From contig JAUCBJ010000264.1 of assembly GCA_032718475.1 (NCBI GenBank), forward strand, positions 1 through 53,102: 53,102 nucleotides of DNA, given 5' to 3'. Positions within the stretch are counted from its first letter, which is position 1; each line of letters opens with the position of its first letter. The notes under the pieces were generated by a model. That model was given only the letters and a program-made list of their open reading frames with translations. It had not been told where the DNA came from and made no database searches. This document shows, in pieces, positions 43,601 through 49,372 of this stretch. The stretch comes from Nemertoderma westbladi (lineage: Eukaryota > Xenacoelomorpha > Nemertodermatida > Nemertodermatidae). Position numbers and translations under genes: made by a program.

Positions 43601-44710
43601 AAGATAATAGTTAATTAAGTTGATTAAGGTAAAAACAGCATTTTCAACCTTTAAATAATTATTACATTTAAATAATTATAGTTAACAATTATACAGCTGT
43701 ATTCCCCATAACGCATTCCCATTCCATTATAGTTTTAATTAGTTCAAGAGATTTGCTTTAGGAAATGTGTTTTTAATTTATCTAAACTTAATTAACTTAT
43801 TAAAATGCACCGTCTCCAGCTATAGCTCCATCCTTCCTTGGCATGTTTGCAATAGCAAGCATGTCTAGCATGCCTAGCCTAACTTGGAATGGGAACCAGT
43901 CCAACCACACCTCACCTTTACTCAAAAGGCAGCATTGTAATGACCCAGAATAATAAGCCAGCTTGGTTATTGTGTTTAGCTTACAAAATGATTGGCCTAG
44001 TACAATCATGTTTCTTTAGAATAATTAGCTTGAAATAATTTCGTTGAGGTGTTGACGTGACGTTGAGGTGGGGGGGGGAGGCTTTTCCCTCTCTTTGATT
44101 TACTGCTGTAAGGTTAATAGATACCGAGTTTGTGATACAGTAGAATCGCTCAATATTAATCTGTATCTCATAACTGAGCCTCGTGCTGCGCGAAGGCCCC
44201 ATGAACGTGTACACCTGTGGTGTATCTAAGACGTGTGGCTCCGCCGCTCAGTGAGAATCAACTACCACAACAATCCATACTGATTCATTCGGCATCTATG
44301 CTTTATGTATTATTTACATAGTAAAGTAGTTTTATTTTCCAAAGCGATATGAACCTATTAAACTTGTTAGAGCTAAGTAATCTTTATTTCAGCGAATTTC
44401 ATCAACACGTAATAAATCCCCTTTACCATCACTGAATTTAATATGAAATCTGTTTTTAATTTCACCGAAAATTACCGGTAATATTATTTATGAACCTGTT
44501 CAGCAGCTCATCACATACGAAGTGGCTAATTTCAGATAATTACTCAGAAGCTCTATTAGGTAACTGGGAACTAACCTTGTTACAATGGTTTTCATCAGGA
44601 CATTCTATTCGTTTTATGACAAACAACTCTCCTGTTCCGTTGGACTTGACTAATACGGACTGTCCATAGCAACCTTCCCCAAGGTAACTAAGCAATGTGT
44701 AATTCTCCAT
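15504..44710 (-). CDS. STKLD1: STKLD1-like pseudokinase with C-terminal ARM-like region (five exons)
   Basis: Exons in transcript order: 44710-44576, 42542-42280, 36193-36055, 24372-24202, 16652-15504. All junctions have GT/AG and compatible phases; the total of 1857 nt gives 618 residues plus TGA. Residues 1-240 form a protein kinase-like fold: LGEGCYGQSVLV (Gly loop), FVIKR (Lys33), HRNIKPSN (the catalytic Asp of HRD is Asn134), YADYS instead of DFG, WAPE, SDVWSLA. The remaining 380 residues are helical repeats of ARM/HEAT character. Architecture and length fit vertebrate STKLD1, which is a kinase-like protein of poorly known function. The missing HRD aspartate and altered DFG suggest no phosphotransfer. 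Family assignment is from recalled architecture; a NEK10-like protein is less likely. The gene hosts another gene and many transposons in its introns. Confidence 0.75.
16653..17217 (-). other. Start of pseudokinase intron 4, with repeat family 2 left half
   Basis: Contains short tandem CCATAACC/GAACCATAA repeats at 16735-16870 and, at 17150-17217, the left half of a family 2 repeat interrupted by the fold-back element. Confidence 0.5.
17895..18218 (-). pseudogene. LINE-B 3' fragment in the left arm
   Basis: It encodes the last 100 or so residues of LINE-B, from CWRQHMTNAELYG through RFSGHCWRSKDEV to the stop, followed by (TAG)n. Related TCAGAAA...CTGC sequences at both edges look like its target duplication. 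The mirror copy is at 22304-22632. Confidence 0.8.
18420..18475 (-). pseudogene. LINE-A 3' tail remnant
   Basis: TACTACTACTAGGATCGGCA then the reverse of the LINE-A 3' end, joined directly to the 5' end of another LINE-A copy at 18476. Confidence 0.65.
18476..19237 (+). pseudogene. LINE-A copy c, internally deleted, 5' part
   Basis: Carries the LINE-A 5' UTR (ATTGATCAAGAAAACTTGCC onward) and the N-terminal start, then jumps at about 18970 to the RT domain (KIEELSKKKDRHLAVIFVEF...AFDS). It stops at GTTCATA where copy d is inserted, and resumes at 21778. Confidence 0.8.
19238..21777 (-). pseudogene. LINE-A copy d inserted in copy c
   Basis: Reverse-strand LINE-A with (TAG)n tail at 19238 and 5' UTR up to about 21745. 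Flanked by the 12-bp duplication TTCTTGTTCATA (19226-19237 and 21778-21789). It has lost most of the endonuclease region, has a frameshift near 20745 and a deletion near 20570, so its ORF is in three pieces (21533-20742, 20745-20446, 20476-19283). The RT keeps DLDFADDLG. Dead copy. Confidence 0.88.
21778..22285 (+). pseudogene. LINE-A copy c, 3' remnants
   Basis: 21778-21930 continues copy c through VVDYVLRMSLD and ends in the FADD region. 22130-22285 matches a later part (KTKIL...RMS). Between them is about 200 bp of unrelated AT-rich sequence. Confidence 0.7.
22304..22632 (+). pseudogene. LINE-B 3' fragment in the right arm
   Basis: Nearly identical inverted copy of 17895-18218, with the same 5' truncation point and the same (TAG)n tail. 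The LINE-B insertion therefore predates formation of the inverted arms. Confidence 0.8.
22668..23730 (+). mobile_element. LINE-A 3' fragment flanked by 250-bp direct repeats
   Basis: 22917-23482 is the 3' end of LINE-A (from RKGKAWAALNRLSRIWKSPR to the stop at 23439, then the (TAG)n tail). It is flanked by 22668-22917 and 23483-23730, direct copies of the same arm sequence, differing by a few bases. Either an unusually long target duplication or a recombination product. Confidence 0.8.
24113..24201 (-). other. Right half of interrupted family 2 repeat and intron 4 start
   Basis: AGATGGAATTTTGCGTCAAG matches the end of family 2 at 52765-52785. It lies between the fold-back element and the exon 4 donor. 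Confidence 0.5.
24202..24372 (-). CDS. STKLD1: Pseudokinase exon 4: alpha-F region
   Basis: Acceptor TATTTAAG|GTG, donor GATAAG|GTAAGT; 57 codons, phase 0. It encodes VPGQTFTELSDVWSLAAVIV, the SDVWSLG-type alpha-F motif with its conserved Asp and Trp, followed by a charged helix. Confidence 0.85.
24678..24697 (+). repeat. C20 homopolymer
   Basis: Run of 20 C in pseudokinase intron 3. Other runs: G17 at 4870-4886, C21 at 41274-41294, G17 at 42221-42237, G18 at 47282-47299, C19 at 52786-52804. Confidence 0.95.
24928..24951 (+). repeat. (TCTGA)n microsatellite
   Basis: Five TCTGA units preceded by AAAACGTCTGTCCTTA. The same 30-nt block occurs inverted at 27988-28021. Confidence 0.85.
24976..25170 (+). 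mobile_element. tRNA-derived SINE-like element
   Basis: Head with an A box in TTGGTGTAGTGGTTATAT (Val/Glu-type) and B box GGGTTCAATCCC about 40 nt later, i.e. a pol III promoter as in tRNA. A short body and an A-rich tail with ACTAAAAGACTAACTGAAAC follow. The acceptor stem is imperfect, so a functional tRNA is unlikely. Confidence 0.6.
25223..25520. mobile_element. MITE family 1, copy 2
   Basis: Begins GGCCCATGTGAAGAATACCA. Internal sequence is parallel to copy 1, with the 16-nt core at 25382. The right end is rearranged: CTGGTATTCTTC joins directly to GCCCATGTGAAGAATACCAG, a local fold-back. No clean target duplication. Confidence 0.7.
25636..25790 (+). repeat. Tandem pair of the core-containing module
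   Basis: Two head-to-tail copies, about 72 bp apart, each with TTTATTGTTTTGGTTAGAAA, then GCCGC(T/G)GTAACAT, then CTTTTCC..CAATTGG..GGTAAC. Same module as in MITE family 1 and repeat family 2. Confidence 0.7.
26215..27723 (+). pseudogene. CR1/L2-like LINE remnant, internally deleted
   Basis: 26221-26580 encodes the start of an APE-type endonuclease (INARSVCNKLSDLESLL, IVGVTESWLRD, GGGAALLIRN, ISVYRPRP). It then fuses, with most of the RT missing, to VQFADDVKLYG at 26580. The C-terminal RT part continues to 26955 (YVRPILEY), is interrupted by a 299-bp insert, and resumes at 27245 through VWSPFSLGSIDLVESVQRYF to the stop at 27721. Incapable of autonomous movement. Confidence 0.85.
26961..27259. 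mobile_element. 299-bp insert with long inverted ends in the LINE remnant
   Basis: CGATTCTAGAATACT occurs at 26946-26960 and 27245-27259 and is a perfect 15-bp target duplication. Inside, AATCGAGTTAGGGTTGGGGG at 27000 pairs with the reverse complement near 27213-27249 (about 30 bp). A further palindrome, ACTACTTCCC/GGGAAGTAGT, lies at about 27029-27050. No coding capacity. Confidence 0.75.
28349..28386. repeat. Perfect-arm hairpin rich in GCGAGA
   Basis: CATTCTCG..GCGAGA..TCTCGC..CGAGAATG forms a near-perfect 38-nt hairpin. A second palindrome GTTTCTCGC-GCGAGAC follows at 28401-28417. The function is not clear. Confidence 0.7.
29332..30513 (+). CDS. MS4A-like four-pass membrane protein with Pro/Tyr/Gln-rich tail
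   Basis: Single open frame of 393 residues. A short Pro/Gln-rich N-terminus (MYQPQPYPGPGQQPQQ) is followed by four hydrophobic segments at about 29-50, 56-76, 91-113 and 203-228. The loop between segments 3 and 4 is long (about 90 residues) and holds several Cys (YYCNCQW, MYCNSG, MCTSRSC), likely disulphide-bonded outside the cell. The cytosolic tail from about 240 has five QPTAGYA/P repeats and ends with PPAY (380-383), a PPxY WW-domain ligand. Topology resembles MS4A/CD20-type proteins, but I do not recognise a specific family. It is intronless and lies within intron 3 of the opposite-strand pseudokinase gene. The hydrophobic pattern, start and tail make it a real gene. Confidence 0.8.
   Translation: MYQPQPYPGPGQQPQQRPVWEQQIHNSRLSIVILCTGCLLIFLQILCIVWSCPLSESGTGIWAGAFLIMIGLFGYFASKKDRENDQTSCLPCLLISSIVINATIILGITMWGITDASITLNRGVYGSGYYCNCQWLNDYVLKQKGSSWGFHETTTTRSPPQMYCNSGNILEFAEIMGIKSSVSGNQPWYFSSYGSTSWEWYNMCTSRSCQVVGALKLVLWLAEFVMLIIQIVFASIKVCCRRAPRQPTMVVLQSGAPLQQYSSQPGQQPVHYPQPTAGYAQPTAGYAQPTAGYAQPTAGYPQPTAGYAQPGYPPPATGYYPGQGEGAQPLAGYAGAPVPPVVSNAGYQPGPAGYPTQEYSQTQPAQPSGWPGYQPPAAGPPAYNEFVQGPEKA
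30154..30262 (+). repeat. 21-bp coding repeats in the tetraspan tail
   Basis: Five imperfect copies of a unit encoding QPTAGYA (one QPTAGYP). Length variation would change tail length without a frameshift. Confidence 0.85.
30966..31295. mobile_element. 330-bp fold-back MITE with nested hairpins
   Basis: Terminal inverted GTGGCAATAAAAAG (30966-30979) and CTTTTTATTGCCAC (31282-31295). Inside are GCCTTTCTAAT..ATTAGAAAGGC (31049-31076, extended by GAAGATA/TATCTTC), CCTTTTTAA..TTAAAAAGG and TTTAAATCGATTTAAA. No ORF. It lies about 450 bp after the tetraspan stop and could supply its AATAAA (30972). Confidence 0.65.
32327..32720. mobile_element. hAT-like MITE with CAGGGTTaCCACTC ends
   Basis: Left end CAGGGTTACCACTC, right end GAGTGGCAACCCTG, with 13 of 14 positions complementary. 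Sub-terminal and internal TCAGGGAATTT repeats occur in direct and inverted form. GTAGT precedes and follows, but a full 8-bp duplication is not seen. No transposase. Confidence 0.7.
33075..33420. repeat. Cluster of GATCCCG repeats, possible TE remnant
   Basis: Two blocks (33083-33145 and 33362-33418) of repeated GATCCCG and CGGGATCCCG palindromes, separated by AT-rich sequence. GAGTGGCAAACCCTG at 33391 resembles the right end of the hAT-like element above; no matching left end is found. Confidence 0.55.
35037..36078 (-). repeat. 33-bp minisatellite spanning the exon 3 5' splice site (about 31 units)
   Basis: On the minus strand each unit is TGGGACATTTACTGGGCCCC, TGAG|GTTAGTTTG. The first unit is the real exon end (kinase APE motif) and the others run 1 kb into the intron. 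Eleven codons per unit read W-D-I-Y-W-A-P-E-V-S-L. A few units are 32 bp (GGG for GGGG) and shift frame; one has lost the donor (GATTAG, near 35263). The last donor, followed by unique intron GTTAGTACGG, is at about 35034. Confidence 0.95.
36055..36193 (-). CDS. STKLD1: Pseudokinase exon 3: catalytic loop to APE; its 3' end seeds the 33-bp minisatellite
   Basis: Acceptor CTCCTTTAG|G, which completes Arg of H-R-N. It encodes NIKPSNILLTDDLDV, YADYS in place of DFG, and ends TWDIYWAPE directly before GAG|GTTAGT at 36055/36054. The last 24 nt plus 9 nt of intron are the unit of the adjacent array. Confidence 0.85.
36289..40049 (+). mobile_element. Full-length LINE-A (RTE-like non-LTR retrotransposon)
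   Basis: 3.76 kb flanked by TTACACAGGGA (36278-36288 and 40050-40060), an 11-bp target duplication. 5' UTR of about 420 bp, one ORF, short 3' UTR ending ATGCAGCATGCCGATCA and (TAG)n. It is in pseudokinase intron 2, antisense to the host gene. The intact ORF suggests recent insertion. Confidence 0.93.
36711..40007 (+). CDS. LINE-A polyprotein: APE endonuclease and reverse transcriptase
   Basis: 1098 codons from ATG 36711 (MANQGV); the frame is open upstream to a TTG at 36690. Endonuclease about 140-370: GVQEHRM, GGIGLLMNP, GDFNAS, GHKSQIDHILFRR, SDHRLIV. RT about 590-870: GVDGVPPEVF, FRGISLI, NGFRKGRGT, VIFVDFFKAFDS, GVLQGDTLAP, DLDFADDLG (catalytic ADD), GLFINSRKTKIL, YLGSWI. The C-terminal part includes VPVLLYGSPCWAL and RFAGHCFRRED, as in RTE/BovB-type elements. 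It copies its RNA into the chromosome at a nicked target. All catalytic motifs are intact; clade assignment is by motif memory. Confidence 0.92.
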   Translation: MANQGVVFAPRADSAKKHPPTPTMDYISNAEVRPLEASGITGHNRPHRRQLTPDRLPVSPPTGERAANNSLSPFPDDLSGPNPGSPGRPDCDGERDSGVGGYSHVPPRPTKPLVNLRQVTRLASVNTLTLGSPMRQGELTALADKLSLSAVGVQEHRMQTGQTDEVLIKDMGGGWRLALASADDSGNGGIGLLMNPTAHAALDKIDQISNRIIRCHFSCSGRLAKKFPKVVLIVCYSPTSVAPVEEVENFYHNLQAATDGVDQHAFLTFLGDFNASLHQSPTSPWVYSNSVNRNSVHLQDFISGNGLFSAGTQFKKRTGKLWTHSGPSGHKSQIDHILFRRKYRSSIQDCNAFTLRPFSSDHRLIVAKVRLSLRASRTTKSALPRHDWSSLLQQPSVRSSFTLQLSNRYEALASEAADHCEGYTAFTEAVKLAAAETVPVYPRNRKRAPWTDNKIQKCRNDLHKAQKESRLKQTTAAKNAVKAASRSLNRQYSANLQELINQQVDAINDADDSRQSSQAWKSINLLTGRKSQPTTKVKAESPADRLNGWKAHFEKLLNNDRVLPDNFIEVKVSESVLPDIPIGDISFAEVKAAAKSIKTNRASGVDGVPPEVFKIPECLKLIYPIIVDMYRTTRVPQEMKTNKLVPVPKKGNLTLYGSFRGISLISIAAKLYNRILLNRIRDPIERLLRGNQNGFRKGRGTMEPILALRRIIEELSKKKDRHLAVIFVDFFKAFDSVSRSRMFSILSLYGIPDEIIAAIRSVYDGSTTFVSTVDGDTEPFEVLWGVLQGDTLAPFLFIIVVDYVLRMSLDHYNDDGVMITPPTGSRSRGNPAKYLTDLDFADDLGVLSESLEGAQRLLISLEHAASSVGLFINSRKTKILTVNFESPQQVSDRMSISSKDGMLEHVDDFCYLGSWIRKSGEDLRIRKGKAWAALNRLSRIWKSPRINRKLKVRLFRAAVVPVLLYGSPCWALTTEDTKSLDGTFTRMLRRVHCVKYNAHISNQTLYNIGGVSLVPPSLTLEQNRLRFAGHCFRREDQPVHNLVLWQPHGVNKHGGQPMTFLRRILKDTGLKDADDLANVMGDRELWRCNFVDKPAQHS
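40416..40705. mobile_element. MITE family 1, copy 3 (best copy)
   Basis: 290 bp with GCCCATGTGAAGAATACCAG at the left and its inverted match at the right, flanked by the 8-bp duplication TCAATCAG (40408-40415, 40706-40713). 8 bp is typical of hAT transposition. Reverse orientation to copies 1 and 2. Core at 40528-40543. Confidence 0.85.
41297..41776. repeat. 23-bp minisatellite built on GGTACCGGTACC-like palindromes
   Basis: About 20 units of ATAATGTTATACGTACCGGT followed by ACC, with ACCAGTACC and ATGATGTT variants grouped by position. A C21 run is just upstream. It lies in pseudokinase intron 2. Confidence 0.93.
42280..42542 (-). CDS. STKLD1: Pseudokinase exon 2: N-lobe end to HR of the catalytic loop
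   Basis: Acceptor ATTCCTAG|GTG, donor CACAG|GTAAAT; 87 codons plus 2 nt. It encodes CAPYVEVFIDW (beta-4/5), a hinge, and VDSLNQLHSAGLLHR, the alpha-E helix leading to HRN. The alpha-C region is short, with no clear ion-pair Glu, which is either a real feature or a sign of a missed small exon between 42543 and 44575. Confidence 0.85.
42824..43529 (-). mobile_element. LINE-B, 5'-truncated copy
   Basis: Flanked by the 13-bp duplication TGGTATACATGTA (42811-42823, 43530-43542). A (CTA)n tail at the low-coordinate end shows minus orientation. ORF 43507-42842 encodes the RT C-terminal part: GLHINATKTEFM, FQYLGSWIESS, VFLYGGETWTL, RRLRFSGHCWR. Related to LINE-A (same YLGSWI and GHC motifs and same TAG tail) but clearly a separate family. 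Confidence 0.9.
43543..44575 (-). other. Pseudokinase intron 1 beyond LINE-B
   Basis: 1 kb without recognised elements except G9 at 44070-44078. A small exon supplying the alpha-C helix could be hidden between 42543 and 44575; none with good splice sites and kinase-like content was found. Confidence 0.45.
44576..44710 (-). CDS. STKLD1: Pseudokinase exon 1: Gly-rich loop and beta-3 lysine
   Basis: ATG at 44710; MENYTLLSYLGEGCYGQSVL, then ELFVIKR. Donor AACAAG|GTTAGT at 44576/44575, phase 0. The ATG follows closely after a stretch without coding character, and residue spacing from Met to the Gly loop is typical for kinases that start with the catalytic domain. Confidence 0.8.
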
Positions 44711-45474
44711 TACAGCAATTATCTTATTTCAGAAAAGTCTATTATCAAATTCAATACGGTTGCAGTTATATTCTTCTAACCCATTTGAAATACGTGAGGT
44801 GTCTGTATTGAAATCTGCCAAAAATTAAAACTTTTACGTAGGCCTACGAACATTATGATGCAATAATATTAAATAGTAAATTGCTCCAGAATTAAAAAAC
44901 TAAAAGAGTTGTCGGTCTTAAAGGGGGACCGACCTCTTGCCATTTTCTTCCAAAATATCTCAGGCCTTTACTTTTTTTATGAGTAATTCTTACTTACTAT
45001 ATATTATGTACGTCTCAGGCTCGTGATGGCTCGATATGGGCCTGCAGTGAACCCTGTCATTGATTTATTAATATGGCATGGTTGCGTAAGTAGGTGCGTA
45101 AATCGCGTACACCATTGAAATTAATTATAATAAATTAATTCGTGCTGCATCCTACAGAAGGAAACAAAGATATAATAATAGGTAGGCCTTGTAAGTTTTC
45201 CAGCCAGTGATATTATTATAATTGATTCTCATTGCTATGGCTACGTAAATAAACAACAGCTGACCGTTATGATGGTGCCAGTCAAGGGTATCTGCTTGTG
45301 TCATTGTAAGAGTAATGCTGTCAGGTAAATCAGGTATTAAAGAATACAGAGCTTTTGATACCGGTACCAGTACTGATGTTAATAGATACTGCGTACGTAT
45401 TGTGTTGTTGGTCGTTCTTGATTTCCAACTTTATTTTATTAAATAAATTTAATTAACTGAAAGAAAGGAAGAAG
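44711..45474. promoter_or_regulatory. Shared divergent promoter region
   Basis: 764 bp between the start codons of the pseudokinase gene (-) and TMEM138 (+), so it should hold both promoters and 5' UTRs. No TATA box or other convincing element can be assigned by eye. Confidence 0.45.
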
Positions 45475-45966
45475 ATGTTGGTTCAACGATTTTTATCTGT
45501 TTTGTATCTTCAAATTCTCCTTCTATTCGTAGATTTTGTTATCAACTCCTTTGTATATGTGCTGCGATTTCAGAGCGTAGTTTTACTCATTCTCTACATC
45601 CTACAGGACTTAGGGATCCTATTTGCCGTTATATCGATGTTCCTAGTGTTCTTCAACACCTACATCTTTCAAGCAGGTCTCATAGGTTTGCTTGTTCGAT
45701 CCTTCAAAGTGACTATAATAGTATCGTTTCTGTACCTGGGACTTTGTATTGGTTACCACGTGTGGGATTGCTCAGACAGATGGGAGGACCCAATAGATCC
45801 ATCGGTATGGACTCCACCCAAACAGGCCCTGTTTGTTGTACAACGAACTATCGCCGTGTTTTACTACTACAGTTACAAACGCGCAGCTTTCCGTATGGCT
45901 GATCCCAAGTTTTACCATGATTCCCCGTGGCTTAGAGAACAACTCAAACAGTACAGAGGATTTTAG
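45475..45966 (+). CDS. TMEM138: TMEM138, ciliary four-pass membrane protein
   Basis: 163 residues, nearly the same as vertebrate TMEM138 (162). Conserved signatures: LQILLLFVDFVINSF in TM1, FLVFFNTYIFQAGL after TM2, LFVVQRTIAVFYYYSYKRAA in TM4 and the C-terminal DPKFYHDSPWLREQ. Hydrophobic segments at about 6-27, 36-60, 78-98 and 116-134. In vertebrates the protein is needed for ciliary assembly/trafficking and is mutated in Joubert syndrome. Here the whole frame is one exon. ATG is preceded by purine-rich sequence; AATAAA at 46210, about 245 bp after the stop. Confidence 0.95.
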   Translation: MLVQRFLSVLYLQILLLFVDFVINSFVYVLRFQSVVLLILYILQDLGILFAVISMFLVFFNTYIFQAGLIGLLVRSFKVTIIVSFLYLGLCIGYHVWDCSDRWEDPIDPSVWTPPKQALFVVQRTIAVFYYYSYKRAAFRMADPKFYHDSPWLREQLKQYRGF

Positions 45967-46209
45967 TGTTAACATTAAATTCAAGTCTAGGCTTCAAGGT
46001 TTTATCCTAAACAAAATCGAACTTTATCGAGAATTTTACATATAATTCATGAGCTAATGTTAATTCCGATGGGGAATGAGGCGAAGAGTTATTGTAAAGT
46101 CACATTTTAAATCGCTTACATTTACAGTTGGCCTACCATTTTTATATTATTGTCCTATTTATTTATGCATTATTGGTGTCCTTATAATGAAGTTATATTT
46201 AGCAATTCA

Positions 46210-46215
46210 AATAAA
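46210..46215 (+). terminator. Likely TMEM138 polyadenylation signal
   Basis: AATAAA about 245 nt downstream of the TMEM138 stop; the first canonical one in this direction. Confidence 0.5.
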
Positions 46216-46849
46216 ATATCGATAAGATGGCAGATGTTTCTATTATATTGTCGTGTTATTTATTACTATATATTATAGATAGGATTCAAAATATGTCTAA
46301 TTCACAATATCCAATAACTTATTAGTATTTTGTGAATAATTTCATTTCATTTTTAAGCCACACCTTCTTGGCGTAGAATTAATATCTCTCCGGGGTACCA
46401 GTTTCCGCCTAGGAGTATAGTTTTGGTTTTTTTGGTTTGCGGTACAGAGAAATACCACGGAAAATATATTAAAGTTAAATAATAAATAATTTATTATTTA
46501 AGGGCTTCTACGGATGTGTTTTCCCCAATATCCTCAAAAATTGTTTTGTTGAAAGTGTGTGTGTATTTGCATAAGCGTAACATTTTGGTTTACAAATACC
46601 GACTTATTTTATTCAAACAGACCCGATTGCGACACTTGTCCACATTCGTCTTCTCTTAGTCAAATTAACATACGTAATTTCCGATATACGATTTGTGCAA
46701 ATTATCAAAATATTGTCGACACAGTAAAATAACAGGTCTCCGGCAAATAGCATGAACTTACTGTAATGCTGATTATATCGCACGATATGGAATACATTTA
46801 GTAGTTTACTCGACAATTACTCCCACACTGATATAACCCATACTTTAGT

Positions 46850-47075
46850 AAGGACTTTATTATTTTAGTCGCGACTTTATTATTTTAGTCGCAACTTTAT
46901 TATTTTATTCGCGACTTTATTATTTTAGTCGCGACTTTATTAATTTAGTCGCAACTTTATTATTAAAGTGGCGACTTTAATGTTAAAGTCGCGACTAAAT
47001 TAATAAAGTCGCCACTTTATTATTTTAGTCGCGACTTTATTACTTTAGTAGCGACATTATTATTAAAGTCGCTAT
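46850..47075. repeat. 20-bp tandem array with inverted units
   Basis: Units of GTCGCGACTTTATTATTTTA in direct order to about 46960, then partly in inverted order (TTAAAGTCGCGAC), then direct again. The core GTCGCGAC is itself palindromic, so long hairpins are possible. Confidence 0.85.
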
Positions 47076-47589
47076 TTTCTGATTTGGATTGGAGCTACTG
47101 TAGTCCCATCGTATTATTATTACCGTATTCTAGAGGGAAATTTAAACTGAAATACTGAAATACCCTTACATCCTTCCTTAGGCCTGCCTAATTGTATTAG
47201 TCTTGTACAGTATGTATGTAGGGGTAGGCTTTATGTAATTAAATTGATGCGGCAGGTGCTTGGCGCTAGGCGAAAATGCCCGGGGGGGGGGGGGGGGGGT
47301 ATTTTCGTCTGTGACATCGGTACTGTGGTAGAGTTACGAGATTAGTGTAGTGCCTATCTTATGAACTGAATTGCAGAACTGCAGCGTCCCTGGCCTAAGC
47401 TATAGCAAATACTAGTAAATAGCAGTATACTGTAACTACCGTAGCTTATACCCTAAGGAAGGTCATTTGAGTTTAAATTTCCCTACGAAACATTATTGGA
47501 GCAATATCAAACAGACGAAATGTTGACAAGAACGAGTCACCCACCCTGAATGATTCCTCGTGAACAACTAATTAATTTAGAAAACTATG

Positions 47590-48350
47590 AAGGAAGCCAT
47601 GAAGCCCTATATGATATAATACTGTAAGAGGCCATGAAGCCCTTTATGATAATAGGAGGCCATGAAGCCCTTTACGATAATAGGAGGTCATGAAGCCCTT
47701 TACGTAATATGAGGTCATGGGGCCCTTTACTTAATAGGAGGTCATGGAGCCCTTTATGATGATAGGAGGTCATGAAGCCCTTTACGTAATATGAGGTCAT
47801 GGAGACCTTAACGTAATATGAGGTCATGGATCCCTTTATGATAATAGGAGGTCATGAAGCCGTTTACGTAATAGGAGGTCATGGAGCCCTTTATGATAAT
47901 AGGTTATGAAGCCCTTTACGCAATAGGAGGTCATGGAGCCCCTTACGATAATAGGAGGTCATGGAGCCCTTTCCGATAATAGGAGGTCATGGAACACTTT
48001 TACGATAATAGGAGGTCATGAAGCCCTTTTACGATAATAGGAGGTCATGGAGCCCCTTACGATAATGGGATGTCATGGAGCCCTTTACGATAATAGGAGG
48101 TCATGGAGCCCCTTACGATAATAGGAGGTCATGGAACCCTTTATTTAATAGGAGGTCATGGAGCTCTTTATGATAATAATAGGTCATGAAGCGCTTTATA
48201 ATTATACGAGGTTATGGAGCCCTTTATGATAAGTGGAGGTCATGCTTCATGGAGCCCTTTATGATAATACGAGGTCATGGAGCCCTTTATGATAATAGGA
48301 GGTCATGGAGCCCTTTATGATAATACAGTAGGAGGTCATGAAGCCCTTCA
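47590..48350. repeat. 28-bp minisatellite
   Basis: About 26 units of AGGAGGTCATGGAGCCCTTT plus ATGATAAT, with variants in CATGAAGCC, TACGTAAT and TTTAAT. It shows no link to an exon or splice site, in contrast with the three donor arrays. Confidence 0.92.
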
Positions 48351-49138
48351 TAGTAATAATTTTCCATTGGCGGTCGCCTAATTGACTGAAAATTTCCAAA
48401 GCAAAATTGAACGATTTACAAAACCAAAAGATTTCCTGAAGTCGATAAGCTAAGTAAATAACACTTTGCTGAGAAACTTTCATATAAAGAAAGTGAATGT
48501 TACTGACTGATACAAAACAAAGCAGTTAGATGAAAGTACTGTATTACCAGCCTCTTCATGATATAAGACGTGGCTGTAGTTTCTTGCATTTATTGTTTAT
48601 TGTTAATGATCATGGTTAACCAGTGATAATTGATGTACGTTTCGTCCGAAAAAGTTGGGAATAAAACAATGGTGTACAAATATTAAGTGTTGTTACTGTA
48701 GTTTGTGTTCATATGGAATTAAAAGCAAAGACTTTTTACCACTCTTTAAGACAAAGCCATAATCTGATCTACAGTTTAACAAAGAGTTACTTAATATGCG
48801 ATTAAAATATATCTCATCCGCCAACTGGCGTCATTGACAAATGAGTCTAACTGCGGTAAACTGCATAAAAGAAGCTACGGTTACAGCAGTAGGCCTAATG
48901 TTTAATTAATAGTGAAATAGTGCATATCCATGAATATGTAATGAACAGTTGTTGGAACAATGGCACCTGTTGGATATTTATATACCCGGTATTGATAATT
49001 TTTCCTATTTATATTGATTGATATTGCTTTTACTTACTTTTTTAGTGTACATTTTGTCATATATCCTATAAAACATTCTGTCAGTCCGTAGCTACTTTCA
49101 ATTACTCCTTACTACATCCTGTTAAAATTAACTTATCG

Positions 49139-49210
49139 CGCCCATGTAAAGAATACAGAAGAACAGGTTTCACTTTTAGGTCGAAATTCTATTGGAAATT
49201 TTTATAAATC
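49139..49210 (+). mobile_element. Decayed MITE family 1 end
   Basis: GCGCCCATGTAAAGAATACA then GTTTCACTTTTAGGTCGA, matching the MITE family 1 left end with substitutions. No right end. Confidence 0.55.
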
Positions 49211-49372
49211 AAATGGTATCCGAATAACTGTCTCCTGGACCTGTACACACTACACCTGTAACTGAAATGCATTAAATTATTTTTTTTGAACTTTGAATTA
49301 CTGAACTATTTGTATTTATTTATCCCAGTTTGGTACTACTCAGCCAGTAGCAGTAACAAATAGCCACAAGTC

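Larger units (their letters stand above)
46216..49372. other. Spacer between TMEM138 and the aminotransferase gene
   Basis: 3.2 kb without a supported gene. It holds a 20-bp palindromic tandem array, a G18 tract, a 28-bp minisatellite and a decayed MITE family 1 end at 49139-49210. Confidence 0.55.

Noticed and set aside
47590-48350. Fourth splice-donor minisatellite
   Set aside because: The unit contains GGAG|GTCATG but no neighbouring exon or homology supports a junction; treated as an ordinary minisatellite.
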